Notes under the pieces: generated by a model | What the model saw: only the letters and a program-made list of their open reading frames with translations | Database searches by the model: none | What the model was told of the DNA's origin: nothing | In this document: positions 17,727 through 26,586 of the stretch, piece after piece | Layout of the letters: every line of letters begins with the position of its first letter | Position numbering within the stretch: position 1 is the stretch's first letter | Assembly: GCA_934668695.1 (NCBI GenBank) | Contig: CAKUOD010000011.1 | Location: 5,761 to 69,760, forward strand | Reading direction: 5' to 3' | Length of the DNA: 64,000 bases | From: an uncultured Collinsella sp. | GTDB taxonomy: Bacteria; Actinomycetota; Coriobacteriia; Coriobacteriales; Coriobacteriaceae | Translations under genes and position numbers: made by a program

Positions 17727-17780
17727 AGTCATTGGGGATGTTCTTAAACGACCAGTCAAACAAGAACGTCCCCAATGACT
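17727..17780. repeat. Palindrome with CATTGGGGA arms
   Basis: AGTCATTGGGGATGTTCTT (17727-17745) pairs with AAGAACGTCCCCAATGACT (17762-17780) with one mismatch. A further half-like piece, AAGGAACGTCCCCAAGTGCC, follows near 17817. Related CACTCATTGGGGACAG is at 31591-31606. It looks like a dispersed repeat. Confidence 0.55.
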
Positions 17781-17885
17781 AATGGTGCGAGGAATGTCCC
17801 AAACTGCCGGCAGAAAAGGAACGTCCCCAAGTGCCACATTCGGAGCAAGGCAACGCCGCAGGTAGAGGACGGACAGCGAGCGAGT

Positions 17886-17972
17886 CGCATTTGAGACAGG
17901 GTGACGTGAAACGAAAGGGCGCTGACCTTCTGGTCGCGCCCTTGAAGTTGAACGTCAGATTGTCCAAATGCG
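17886..17972 (-). repeat. Structured hairpin element, class G copy 1
   Basis: It begins 11 bases after the aroG stop. CGCATTTG pairs with CAAATGCG, TGACGT (17902-17907) with ACGTCA (17952-17957), and AGGGCGC-T-GACC with GGTC-G-CGCCCT. The second copy at 55188-55292 has the same unpaired strands but TGCCGT/ACGGCA and AAGGCGC/GCGCCTT, that is, compensated changes. Confidence 0.75.
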
Positions 17973-17982
17973 GCCCGCGTAA

Positions 17983-19014
17983 CTAAACCCGCTCCGCAAT
18001 CTCGTGGATGAGGTAGTCGGTCTTTTCCCAGCCCAGGCACGGGTCGGTGATCGACTTGCCAAAGACGCCGCCATCGACTGGCTGATTGCCATCCTCCAGG
18101 TAGGACTCGATCATAAAGCCCTTGACCAGCTTGGAGATGGACTCGTTGCGGCGGCAGCTGTCGAGCACCTCCTTGCAAATGCGGTACTGCTCCAGCGGGC
18201 GCTTGCCCGAGTTGTCGTGGTTGCAGTCGATGACCGCCGCCGGGTTGGCGTAGCCGGCATGCTCGGTATAGCGCTCGGCCAGGCGCTCCAGGTGCTCGTA
18301 GTGGTAGTTGGGGTAGGTGCGACCGTCGAGACCGATGTAGCCACGCATGACGGCGTGTGCGAGCGGGTTGCCGTCGCACTCAACCTCCCAGTTGCGGAAG
18401 ATGAAGCTTTGATGTGCCTGGGCGGCGTAGATGGAGTTAAGCATGACGGTGGTGGAACCGGCGGTGGGGTTTTTCATGCCCACAGGCACCGAAATGCCGC
18501 TCGACACCAGACGATGCTCCTGGTTCTCGACCGAGCGCGCGCCCACGGCGACGTAGCTCAGCAGGTCGACGAGGTACTGGTAGTTGGACGGGTAGAGCAT
18601 CTCGTCGGCGGTAAAGAAACCGGTCTCTTCGATGACGCGCAGGTGCATGTGGCGGATGGCCTTAACGCCTTCGAGCAGGTCATCGGGCGCCTCGGGGTCG
18701 GGGTTGTGCAGCAGACCCTTGTAGCCGGTGCCCTTGGTGCGCGGCTTGTTGGTGTAGACACGCGGAATGATGATGAGCTTGTCCTTGACCTCTTCGGCGA
18801 CCTTGGCCAGTCGGTTCATGTACTCAAGCACCGAGTCCTCGCGGTCGGCAGAGCACGGGCCGATGATGAGCACCTTGCGTGCGTCCTCGCCGGTAAAGAC
18901 CTTGGCGACCTCGGCGTCGAATGCCTGCTTTTTGGCGGTAAGCTCGGCGGAAAGCGGCATTTCCTCGCGGATCTCCATGGGGATCGGCAGCCTGCGCTTG
19001 AATTCCATGGCCAT
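17983..19014 (-). CDS. aroG: 3-deoxy-7-phosphoheptulonate (DAHP) synthase, class I
   Basis: 343 residues from ATG 19014 after AAAGGAGGCCCC. It joins phosphoenolpyruvate and erythrose 4-phosphate, the first step of aromatic amino acid synthesis. The family motifs are clear: IGPCSADRE (PEP site), PRVYTNKPRTKGTGYKGL, GARSVENQEHR, GMKNPTAGS, and VIDCNHDNSGKRP. It matches the E. coli AroF/G/H type rather than the type II or short AroA types. The N-terminus is short. It appears to be a single-gene unit; I see no leader peptide or T-box, so amino acid feedback is more likely on the enzyme. The symbol is nominal because the inhibiting amino acid is not known. Confidence 0.93.
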   Translation of the reverse strand: MAMEFKRRLPIPMEIREEMPLSAELTAKKQAFDAEVAKVFTGEDARKVLIIGPCSADREDSVLEYMNRLAKVAEEVKDKLIIIPRVYTNKPRTKGTGYKGLLHNPDPEAPDDLLEGVKAIRHMHLRVIEETGFFTADEMLYPSNYQYLVDLLSYVAVGARSVENQEHRLVSSGISVPVGMKNPTAGSTTVMLNSIYAAQAHQSFIFRNWEVECDGNPLAHAVMRGYIGLDGRTYPNYHYEHLERLAERYTEHAGYANPAAVIDCNHDNSGKRPLEQYRICKEVLDSCRRNESISKLVKGFMIESYLEDGNQPVDGGVFGKSITDPCLGWEKTDYLIHEIAERV

Positions 19015-19101
19015 ATGGGGCCTCCTTTATCAATTAACGGCAACAATTGGCGAATTCTCGAATGCTCGGCATTATCCGCTGTCGCACGCTAAAGTGCAAG
19101 T

Positions 19102-19150
19102 GAAACCTGCCGAAAAGGGACAGGTTTATTTTGGTCGGTTTTATCTGGGG
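19102..19150 (+). repeat. Dispersed CCTGCC palindrome, copy 2
   Basis: GAAACCTGCCGAAAAGGG-ACAGGTTTATTTTGG-TCGGTTTTATCTGGGG. It is one of seven copies and lies upstream of aroG. The right arm has TCGG for GCAGG. Confidence 0.75.
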
Positions 19151-19225
19151 AAATGTCGGCGCTCGCCGGAAGGGGGGCCAACGTACGGCACGCTGGAGCA
19201 AGTTGGATCTTCTGCGGCATACCCT

Positions 19226-19455
19226 GTGGACAAAAAATGGCAAATATGAGTACTGTTGCTAGCGTAGTATCATATCGATCTTACAAGATAATAGACACAA
19301 CAGTAAATATGTTCATTAACGTTGGCACACAGAAGCATGCTACCGGGCATTTTGATCAATTTGAAGGCATATCTAGGCCGCAAAGAGGTTGTTTGCGGCA
19401 GTTTTGGCTGCTACTAAAAAGGTGACAGTACTCATATTTGCCATTTTTTGTCCAC
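19226..19455. mobile_element. 230-bp MITE-like element with perfect 31-bp terminal inverted repeats
   Basis: 19226-19256 and 19425-19455 are exact inverted repeats of 31 bases (GTGGACAAAAAATGGCAAAT at the left end). The inside is clearly more AT-rich than the surroundings and has no credible ORF. No obvious target-site duplication: the left flank reads CATACCCT and the right GGGGCCTT. It lies between the aroG leader and the 3' end of an ABC operon. A non-autonomous transposon remnant is the simplest reading. Confidence 0.6.
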
Positions 19456-19515
19456 GGGGCCTTGAGGGAGGCCGTTAATCAGGTCCCGGGGGAGGCGGTT
19501 CGAGGGCCGCAGAAC

Positions 19516-19553
19516 AAAAACGGGGGCACAGTTCATTCTGCGCCCCCGTTTTT
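19516..19553. terminator. Bidirectional terminator
   Basis: AAAAACGGGGGC at 19516-19527 pairs with GCCCCCGTTTTT at 19542-19553. It has T runs on both strands and closes the minus-strand ABC operon. Confidence 0.8.
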
Positions 19554-19580
19554 GGGTATTGCGGTTGTTTGCCGCCGGTT

Positions 19581-21437
19581 TTACGCCGCCTCGTCGAACT
19601 GCGAGTTGTACAGGTCGGCGTAGAAGCCGCCTTGGGCGAGCAACTCGTCGTGCGTGCCCTTCTCGACGATGTCGCCGTCGCGAATTACCAAGATCACGTC
19701 GGCGTTGCGGATCGTGGACAGGCGGTGCGCGATGACAAAGCTCGTGCGGCCCTGCATCAGCGCATCCATGGCGCGCTGGATGAGCTCCTCGGTGCGGGTA
19801 TCGACGTTGGAGGTCGCCTCGTCCAGAATCAGCGCCGGACGGTCGGCCAAAATGGCGCGGGCGATGGTCACGAGCTGGCGCTGACCCTGCGACAGGTTAG
19901 TGCCCTCCTCGTTGATCATAAAGTCGTAACCGCCGGCGAGCGTATGGATAAAGTGGTCGCAGCGTGCGGCGCGCGCGGCGGCCTCGACCTCGGCGTCAGT
20001 CGCATCGGGACGTCCGTAGCGGATGTTCTCGCGGATGGTGCCGTTAAACAGCCAGGTATCCTGCAGCACCATGGCAAACTCGCCGCGCAGTGCCGCGCGG
20101 TCCCAGTCGCGCACGTCGACGCCCTCGACGCGCAGCGAACCGCCGTCCACGTCGTAGAAACGCTGCAGCAGCTTAATGAGCGTGGTCTTGCCGGCGCCGG
20201 TGGGGCCGACGATGGCGATGGTCTGACCGGGCTGCGCCTCGCAGCTAAAGTCGTGGATGATGGTCTTGTCGGGCGTGTAGCCAAACTTGACGTGGTCGAA
20301 CTCAACGTGGCCGGGGCGCTTCTCGGGAATCTGGGCGTCGGCCTTCTGCTCCTCCTCGGGCGCGGCGAGGAACTCAAAGACGCGCTCGGTGGCAGCGGCC
20401 ATCGACTGCATCGTGTTGCTCACGTTGCCCAGCTGCTGCACCGGCTGCGTAAAGTTGCGCACGTACTGGATAAAGCTCTGGATGTCGCCGGGCGTGGCAT
20501 TGCCGGTCAGCGCGAGCTGCGCACCCACCACGACGACGCCCACGTAGCCCATGTTGCCCACCAAGCTCATAAGCGGCATCATCAGGCCCGATAGGAACTG
20601 CGAGCGCCAGCCACTAATAAAGAGACGGTCGTTTTGACGGTCGAACTCCTCGATTGAGGCCTCGGCGCGGTCGAACACCTGAATAACGTTCTGGCCGGCA
20701 AAGTCCTCCTCGATAATGCCGTTGACGGCGCCCAGGACTTGCTGTTGCTCGCGGAAGTACGGCTGCGAGAAGTGAATCATCACGGTCAGGATAATCGAGG
20801 CGGCCGGCAGTGTGAGCACGGTGACGCCGGTGAGCGGCAGACTGATCGAAAGCATCATGACGAGCACGCCGATAATCTGCGTCACCGACGTGATGAGCTG
20901 CGTCACGCTCTGGTTGAGTGACTGGCCGAGCGTATCGACGTCGTTGGTGATGCGACTGAGCACGTCGCCCTTACTGTGGCCGTTGAAGTAGCTCATCGGC
21001 ACGACAGCGATCTTGGCGGCGATCTCCTTGCGCATGCGGTAGCAAATCTTTTGCGTGACGCCGGTCATGAGCCAGCCTTGGATGAGGCTGCAGACAGAGC
21101 TTGCCAGATACAGGCAGAGCAAAAAGCCGAGCGTCTTGGCAATCCAGCCAAAGTCAACGTCGCCGGTACCGTTGACCTTGGCGACCAAGCCCTCGAACAG
21201 CTTGGTCGTAACCTGGCCGAGCACCTTGGGCCCCACAATGTTAAAGATGACCGAGCACACGGCAAAGGCGACGGCGGCAAACACGGCAATCTTGTGCTGG
21301 CCAATATAGCCGAGCAGCTGCCTCATGGTGCCCTTAAAGTCCTTGGCCTTTTCGCCACGGCGCATGCCACCCATGCGGCCCATGGGACCACGCTGGCGGG
21401 TGGGCTTGGGAATCTGAGTCTTGGTCTCGTCTGCCAT
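19581..21437 (-). CDS. ABC exporter half-transporter (second subunit)
   Basis: 618 residues: a basic N-terminal 35 residues, six membrane helices (about 50-335), and a nucleotide-binding domain (about 365-605) with Walker A GPTGAGKTT, signature LSQGQRQ, Walker B ALILDEATS and switch His in AHRLS. The start ATG overlaps the TAA of the upstream subunit by one base (TAATG), indicating translational coupling. It pairs with the 788-residue half-transporter to form a heterodimeric exporter of the multidrug type. The substrate is unknown; the MarR gene at the head of the operon suggests drug or bile-type stress. Confidence 0.9.
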   Translation of the reverse strand: MADETKTQIPKPTRQRGPMGRMGGMRRGEKAKDFKGTMRQLLGYIGQHKIAVFAAVAFAVCSVIFNIVGPKVLGQVTTKLFEGLVAKVNGTGDVDFGWIAKTLGFLLCLYLASSVCSLIQGWLMTGVTQKICYRMRKEIAAKIAVVPMSYFNGHSKGDVLSRITNDVDTLGQSLNQSVTQLITSVTQIIGVLVMMLSISLPLTGVTVLTLPAASIILTVMIHFSQPYFREQQQVLGAVNGIIEEDFAGQNVIQVFDRAEASIEEFDRQNDRLFISGWRSQFLSGLMMPLMSLVGNMGYVGVVVVGAQLALTGNATPGDIQSFIQYVRNFTQPVQQLGNVSNTMQSMAAATERVFEFLAAPEEEQKADAQIPEKRPGHVEFDHVKFGYTPDKTIIHDFSCEAQPGQTIAIVGPTGAGKTTLIKLLQRFYDVDGGSLRVEGVDVRDWDRAALRGEFAMVLQDTWLFNGTIRENIRYGRPDATDAEVEAAARAARCDHFIHTLAGGYDFMINEEGTNLSQGQRQLVTIARAILADRPALILDEATSNVDTRTEELIQRAMDALMQGRTSFVIAHRLSTIRNADVILVIRDGDIVEKGTHDELLAQGGFYADLYNSQFDEAA

Positions 21438-23803
21438 TAGCGCTCGCCTCCTTCCATGACGGCTGCAATTTCTTCTTGGGTAAGCCCCAACTCCTCGGCG
21501 GAAAGCTGCGACTGTGCAATCTCCAGGTACGCCGGGCAGCCGTGCAGCAGCTCCTCGTGCGTGCCGGTGCCCACTACGTGACCGTCGTCGAGCACGATGA
21601 TCTGGTCGGCGTGCATGATGGTCGCGATGCGCTGGGCCACGACCACGAGTGCGGCGTCGGTGACGTTTTTGGCCAGCTCCTCGCGCAGGCGCGCGTCGGT
21701 CTTGTAGTCGAGGGCGCTAAACGAGTCATCGAACACCACGACCTCGGGCTTTTTGGCCAACGCGCGGGCGATGGCCAGGCGCTGACGCTGGCCGCCCGAG
21801 ACATTGGAGCCGCTCTGGCTGATGGGGGAGTCGTAGCCGCCCTCGCGCTCGGCGATAAAGTCCTCGGCCTGGGCGATGCGCGCCGCCTGGCGCATATCAT
21901 CATCGCTCACCATGTCGCCGGCAAACTTGAGGTTGCTCTCGACGGTGCCCGAGAACAGGCGACCCTGCTGCGGGATGTAACCAATGCGGCGGCGCAGCTC
22001 GGAAAGGGTCATGTCGCGCACGTCGATGCCGTCGAGCGAAATGCTGCCGCCCGTGACGTCGTACAGGCGCGGAATCAGCTGCACGAGCGTGGACTTGCCC
22101 GAACCCGTTGAGCCAATGATGCCGAGCATCTGGCCGGCATGTGTGGTGAAGTTCACGCCGCTGATGACATCGGCGCGGGCATCGGGGTACTGGAAGCTCA
22201 CGTCGCGGAAGGTGAGCTCACCGCGCGGCGCGCTGGCTGCGGGCAGTTTGGGCGAGGCAGGGTCGTTGATGCTCGTGGGGCAGGTGATGACCTCTTCCAC
22301 GCGCTCGGCTGCGACCTCGGCGCGGGGCAGGATGACCGAAACCATGGTGAGGATCATAAACGCCATGACGATCTGCATGGTGTAGGAGATAAACGCCATC
22401 ATGTTGCCGACCTGCATCACGCCGTCGGACACGCCCTGCGCGCCAAACCACACGATAAGCACGGTGATGCAGTTCATGACGAGCATCATGAGCGGCATCA
22501 TAAAGCTCATGGCGCGGTTGGTGTAGAGCTGCGTGGTCATCAGGTCGAGGGACGCCTGGTCAAAACGCTCGAGCTCATGCTCCTCGCGGTTGAACGAGCG
22601 GATGGGCATAAGACCGTCGAGCAGCTCGCGGGCGGTAAGGTTCACGCGGTCCACAAAGCTCTGCATCATTTTGAACTTGGGCATGGTGAGGCCCATGAGC
22701 ACGCCGACGACGGCCGAGACCGCGATGATGGCCACGGCGATGGTCCACTCCAGGCCGGTGTGGTTGGCCAGGACGCGCATGACCGCGACGATGCCCATGA
22801 CGGGCGCCATAAGGCACATGCGGATAAACAGGGTCGCGGCCATCTGAATCTGCTGAATATCGTTGGTGCAGCGGGTGATGAGCGAGGCCTGGCTAAACTT
22901 GCCCACTTCGGCAGGCGAGAAGTGCATGACCTTGTTGAAGGTCTCGCGGCGCAGGTCGCGGGCGATGGAGCAGGCGGTGCGCGAAGCCACGGCACCGGTC
23001 AGGATGGTGGCGACCAACGATACCAGACACAGACCAAACATCGTGGTCGCCATGCGGCCCAGGTAGGCGTTCTGCACATCGGCGGGGTCGATGCCCTGTG
23101 CCTTGTACTCGTCCTGCACATAGCTCACGGCGCGTTGGGTCACGATGGAGCCCGACATGGAGCCCATTTTGTCCGCCATACCGTTGGCGCCCTCGACGAG
23201 CTTGTCCTGGTCGATGAGGCCGCCTTCAACGCCTAGACGCAGGCTCTTCATGGTGATCTTGCCGCCGTCGGCATCAATCTGCTTTTGCATATTCTGCGCC
23301 GCTGCGGCCTTCTGCTGCATCTCGGCGAGCTGCTCGGGCGTCATTGCGGCCATCTGCTCCGGGGTGGGCATGGCCTGGGCGGCGCTGTTATCTTTCTCGC
23401 TGGACGTGCCCATCATGTCGTCCATGGAGCTGGCGTCGATGCCTTGGTTGAGCGAAAGGACGACGGTCTCGGGCAGGCTCATGATATCGGCAATCTTGCC
23501 GCCGTCGGCGCGCTCATCCTCGGTTCCCCTGTACGTGCGAATGCCGTTTTTGTCTGCCTTGCCAAACGCAGCTTCTACTGTCTTGGCGTCCCTGGCGCTC
23601 ATAAAGAGTTCGAGGTCGTCGAGCGATTCGGCACGAATGGTGTCGGGCACGGGCGAGGCGATGCCGCCTTGCTGCACGCCCACGTCGACGATGTCGCTCA
23701 TATAGGTAGGCAGCGCCAGGTCGGCGTTACAGCTGATTACGATGAGCACGATAGCCGCAAGCAGCGCCAGCACATGCTTCTTAAAGAGCTTGAGAATCCT
23801 CAC
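21437..23803 (-). CDS. ABC exporter half-transporter (first subunit, extended)
   Basis: 788 residues from a GTG at 23803 that overlaps the MarR stop (GTGA). One N-terminal helix is followed by an extra extracytoplasmic segment of about 200 residues, rich in Met, Gln and Ala (AAMTPEQLAEMQQKAAAAQN), before the remaining five helices; the nucleotide-binding domain has GSTGSGKST, VSGGQRQRL and VVVFDDSFSALD. The Walker B/D-loop shows DDS, where the glutamate is replaced by Asp, so this is probably the degenerate site of a heterodimer. The 200-residue insertion is unusual for the family. Confidence 0.9.
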   Translation of the reverse strand: MRILKLFKKHVLALLAAIVLIVISCNADLALPTYMSDIVDVGVQQGGIASPVPDTIRAESLDDLELFMSARDAKTVEAAFGKADKNGIRTYRGTEDERADGGKIADIMSLPETVVLSLNQGIDASSMDDMMGTSSEKDNSAAQAMPTPEQMAAMTPEQLAEMQQKAAAAQNMQKQIDADGGKITMKSLRLGVEGGLIDQDKLVEGANGMADKMGSMSGSIVTQRAVSYVQDEYKAQGIDPADVQNAYLGRMATTMFGLCLVSLVATILTGAVASRTACSIARDLRRETFNKVMHFSPAEVGKFSQASLITRCTNDIQQIQMAATLFIRMCLMAPVMGIVAVMRVLANHTGLEWTIAVAIIAVSAVVGVLMGLTMPKFKMMQSFVDRVNLTARELLDGLMPIRSFNREEHELERFDQASLDLMTTQLYTNRAMSFMMPLMMLVMNCITVLIVWFGAQGVSDGVMQVGNMMAFISYTMQIVMAFMILTMVSVILPRAEVAAERVEEVITCPTSINDPASPKLPAASAPRGELTFRDVSFQYPDARADVISGVNFTTHAGQMLGIIGSTGSGKSTLVQLIPRLYDVTGGSISLDGIDVRDMTLSELRRRIGYIPQQGRLFSGTVESNLKFAGDMVSDDDMRQAARIAQAEDFIAEREGGYDSPISQSGSNVSGGQRQRLAIARALAKKPEVVVFDDSFSALDYKTDARLREELAKNVTDAALVVVAQRIATIMHADQIIVLDDGHVVGTGTHEELLHGCPAYLEIAQSQLSAEELGLTQEEIAAVMEGGER

Positions 23804-24249
23804 TCGGCATCTCTCCTTTCTTGGTTGTGGTCAATGATCTGGTTGGTGCGTCGAAGCAGGCGCACCAGCTCGTTGGTATCTGCTTCGCCGAGCTGCTCAA
23901 GGAATGCCGCAGCGCGGTCCTCAAACTCCCGACGCTTGATTTCAAGATCTTGTCGACCCTTGTCGGTCACGGTCACATGTACGCGACGGCGGTCGGTCTT
24001 TGAGTGCTCGCGTTCGACCCAACCCTTGGCCTCGAGGGCGCGCAGGATATTGGCGATGCGGGCGCTCGAGACCCATGCCTTGTCGGCAAGTTCGCTCGGC
24101 GTGAGCGAGCCGCCGGCGAGCAAAAGGGCGCGCATAACGGCCATCTCGCCGCTCAAAGCCTGGTCTGTAAAGCGCGAAACGCGCTGGTGCAGGCTGCCAA
24201 ACTCGAGAAAGAGCTGGCGTCCAAGCTTGTGGAAATCGGTACCTTCCAC
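23800..24249 (-). CDS. MarR-family regulator
   Basis: 149 residues from GTG 24249 after AGGGG. It has a winged-helix core: LTPSELADKAWVSSARIANI (recognition helix) and the wing VEREHSKTDRRRVHVTVTDKG, about residues 50-115. MarR dimers repress transport and resistance operons and release DNA on binding small aromatic compounds. It is the first gene of an operon with two ABC half-transporters, overlapping the next gene by four bases, so it almost certainly regulates them. A direct regulatory dyad could not be picked with confidence. Confidence 0.88.
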   Translation of the reverse strand: MEGTDFHKLGRQLFLEFGSLHQRVSRFTDQALSGEMAVMRALLLAGGSLTPSELADKAWVSSARIANILRALEAKGWVEREHSKTDRRRVHVTVTDKGRQDLEIKRREFEDRAAAFLEQLGEADTNELVRLLRRTNQIIDHNQERRDAE

Positions 24250-24536
24250 TGAAAACCCCTAACACTAGAAACCATTTTTGGTGAAAGATGATACCCCTAC
24301 ACGTGCGCCATAATCGATAGATTTCTAGGCATGTCCCAAAAATCTACCGGAGACTGTGCGATATAAAGGTCGTATAAACAATTCAATTTTTTCAATTACT
24401 GAAACGTTCCAAAGAACTATCATGCACGCGGTTAGGCGAGGGGTTGTCACCACCATGACGACTGGGACTCAATTATCGCCACGCGCGATGCTCCAACTTC
24501 CCGCAAGGAGACACCTGAATCAAGGGGGTTGGAGTC
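24250..24536. promoter_or_regulatory. Divergent control region, MarR operon and SDR gene
   Basis: AT-rich centre. CTGAAACGTTCCAAAG at about 24399-24414 contains the dyad GAAACGTTCC, which resembles LacI-type or catabolite sites; this could serve the SDR/kdgT unit. No ORF is supported. Confidence 0.3.
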
Positions 24537-25286
24537 ATGGCATTTGACTTCACGGGTAAAACCGCGATCGTTACCGGCGGCACTCAGGGCATTGGCCTCG
24601 AGATCGCCAAGGGCATCGTGGAGGGCGGCGGACACGTCGCGCTCATCGCAAGGAATGCTGCCAAGGGCGAGGCCGCGGTGGCCGAGCTCGGCGAGGGCAA
24701 CAAGTTCTATCAGCTCGATGTCGCCGATGCACCCAAGGCGCGCGAGACCGTCGAGCAAATCTTCACGGATCTGCCTCAGACGAACATCCTGATCAACTGT
24801 GCCGGCGTCATCAGCACCAAGAAGTTCGACGAGATTGACGACGCCGAGTGGCGCCGCACCATCGACATCAATCTCAACGGTACCTTTACCATGATGAACG
24901 CCGTGTACCCGCACTTTAAGGCGGCCCATGCCGGCACCATCGTCAACGTGAGCTCCGTGGCTGGCAAGATCGGCGGCGGCCTGCTCGGCACCGCTGCTTA
25001 CGCCAGCTCCAAGGCCGGCGTCAACGGCCTGACCAAGGCGGTCGCCAAGGAGGGCGGCAAGTTCGGCATCCGCTGCAACGCCGTTTGCCCGTCGCTCACC
25101 CTTACCGACATGACCTCGATTCTCTCGGACGAGAACTCCCAGCGCATCATCAACGGTATTCCTCTGGGCCGCGCCGCCCAGGCAAGCGAGCCGGCGCAGA
25201 TGGTGCTGTTCTTCGCTTCCGACCTCGCCAGCTTTGTGAACGGCGAGATCGGCGACTGCGATGGCGGCATCGTTCTGGACGGGTAA
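24537..25286 (+). CDS. SDR-family NAD(P)-dependent oxidoreductase
   Basis: 249 residues from ATG 24537 after GGGGGTTGGAG. Classical short-chain dehydrogenase: cofactor motif TGGTQGIG (residues 13-20), NCAG, and catalytic Ser-Tyr-Lys in VSSVAGK and YASSK. C-terminal DGGIVLDG is typical of FabG-like members. Just downstream is a 2-keto-3-deoxygluconate permease, so a sugar-acid oxidoreductase role (as KduD plays in pectin breakdown) is plausible, but the sequence is not clearly KduD. Cytoplasmic, probably tetrameric. A terminator-like hairpin separates it from kdgT. Confidence 0.85.
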   Translation: MAFDFTGKTAIVTGGTQGIGLEIAKGIVEGGGHVALIARNAAKGEAAVAELGEGNKFYQLDVADAPKARETVEQIFTDLPQTNILINCAGVISTKKFDEIDDAEWRRTIDINLNGTFTMMNAVYPHFKAAHAGTIVNVSSVAGKIGGGLLGTAAYASSKAGVNGLTKAVAKEGGKFGIRCNAVCPSLTLTDMTSILSDENSQRIINGIPLGRAAQASEPAQMVLFFASDLASFVNGEIGDCDGGIVLDG

Positions 25287-25305
25287 TACCCAGCGGTAAT
25301 AGTTC

Positions 25306-25343
25306 GGCGGCGGCCCCTGCGACTCGGGACCGTCGCCTTCTTT
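25306..25343 (+). terminator. Hairpin between SDR gene and kdgT
   Basis: GGCGGCGGCCC pairs with GGGACCGTCGCC with mismatches, then TTCTTTCT. It may terminate part of the SDR transcripts. Confidence 0.5.
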
Positions 25344-25394
25344 CTGATGTAGCCGCGTGCGACAACAACCCGCACGCATCAAAAGGAGATATAT

Positions 25395-26411
25395 ATGAGT
25401 GAATCAACCGCGGTGGAGGCGCCGGCGGCCAAGGAGCCGTTCTTTAAGATGTCCTCCATCCCGGGTGCCAATATTCTGGTGCCGCTTTTGTTGGGCTGCC
25501 TGCTCAACACGCTGTTTCCCGACCTGTTCAAGACGCTCGGTAGCTTTACGCTCGGCATGACCCAGCAGGGTGCAAGCCCGCTCGTGGGTGCCTTCTTGCT
25601 CATCGTCGGCACGACGATTTCGTTTAAGAGCGCCCCTGCCGCTGCTGCCCGCGGTGCCATCATCATCGCCATTAAGCAGATCGTGGTCATCGCCGTGTCG
25701 CTGCTCATTCTCTATGTGTTCAACGACAACCTGTTTGGTATCTCGGCCATGGTGATGCTGGCTGCGTGCACGGGTGCCAACAACGCCATGTACGCTGGTT
25801 TGATGGGCACCATGGGTAACGAGGCCGAGCGCGGCGCCGTTGCCATCACGACGCTGGTCGTCGGTCCTCCGGTCACGATGATTGTGCTCGGCGCCGCCGG
25901 TCAGGCGCCGATTGGCTGGTCGCTCGTAGGCGCCATCCTGCCGATCGTCGTCGGCATTATCCTGGGCAACCTGTTCCCCAGCTTTAAGAAGATGATGGCC
26001 CCGGCGCTGTCCGCCATCATCGTGCTCGTCTTCTTTGCCATGGGTTCGACCATGACCTTTGGCCAGCTCATCAATGGCGGTCTCCCCGGCATCTTGCTCG
26101 GCGTGATCTGCTCGGTGGTCTTTACTATCCCCGTTGTCGCGGTCGATAGGCTCACCGGCGGCACGGGTGTCGCAGGCGCGGCAATCTCCAGCTGCGCCGG
26201 CGCCAATGTTGCCACGCCTGCTGCTATGGCAAGCGTCAACGAAGCCATGTACGGCGGCGCGGTGCTCGCGACGGCTACGGCTCAGGTCGCAGCCTGCGCT
26301 ATCGTGACGGCCATTCTGACCCCGCTGGTTACCAGCTGGTGCTACAAGCACTTTGAGGGCAAGCAGGACAACGAGAAGACTACGACCGACAAGGCTGCCG
26401 CTGCCGCGTAA
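25395..26411 (+). CDS. kdgT: 2-keto-3-deoxygluconate permease
   Basis: 338 residues from ATG 25395 after AAAAGGAG. About ten membrane helices, starting MSSIPGANILVPLLLGCLLN, typical of KdgT, a proton symporter for 2-keto-3-deoxygluconate. Family-like stretches include TGANNAMYAGLMG and SSCAGANVATPAA. The first 20 residues and the last 20 are polar and cytoplasmic-looking. The gene is paired with an SDR oxidoreductase; kinase and aldolase genes for KDG are not in the window. Confidence 0.88.
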   Translation: MSESTAVEAPAAKEPFFKMSSIPGANILVPLLLGCLLNTLFPDLFKTLGSFTLGMTQQGASPLVGAFLLIVGTTISFKSAPAAAARGAIIIAIKQIVVIAVSLLILYVFNDNLFGISAMVMLAACTGANNAMYAGLMGTMGNEAERGAVAITTLVVGPPVTMIVLGAAGQAPIGWSLVGAILPIVVGIILGNLFPSFKKMMAPALSAIIVLVFFAMGSTMTFGQLINGGLPGILLGVICSVVFTIPVVAVDRLTGGTGVAGAAISSCAGANVATPAAMASVNEAMYGGAVLATATAQVAACAIVTAILTPLVTSWCYKHFEGKQDNEKTTTDKAAAAA

Positions 26412-26454
26412 CGCCACGTGCAACAACTCAACGAACATAACAAGCCAACGCTCC

Positions 26455-26490
26455 AGGGCGGACACGGGGAAATCCCGTGGCCGCCCTGCA
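26455..26490 (+). terminator. Terminator after kdgT
   Basis: AGGGCGG-A-CACGGG pairs with CCCGTG-G-CCGCCCT around GAAAT (26455-26487). It lacks a long T run (GCAGTTTCTG follows). Confidence 0.6.
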
Positions 26491-26586
26491 GTTTCTGTGG
26501 GGTCTCTGAAACACTTTATCCTGCTAAAGCTGGCATAACAGCTAGAGTGAACGTCGTACAAAGGCAAGGAAAAATACCAAACAAAT

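Noticed and set aside
17779..17967. Small minus-strand frame shared with 55082-55279 (NL.FNFKGATRRSAPF)
   Set aside because: Both copies start with TTG, have no ribosome site and diverge after about 28 residues. The sequence conservation is explained by the hairpin, whose stem changes are compensated.
19015..19225. T-box, tryptophan/tyrosine leader peptide or other riboswitch before aroG
   Set aside because: No specifier loop, T-box consensus or run of aromatic codons was found on the minus strand; a CCTGCC repeat copy lies there instead.
19153..19425. ORF inside the MITE-like element
   Set aside because: It spans the left inverted repeat and GC-rich flank with no ribosome site and no coding-like composition.
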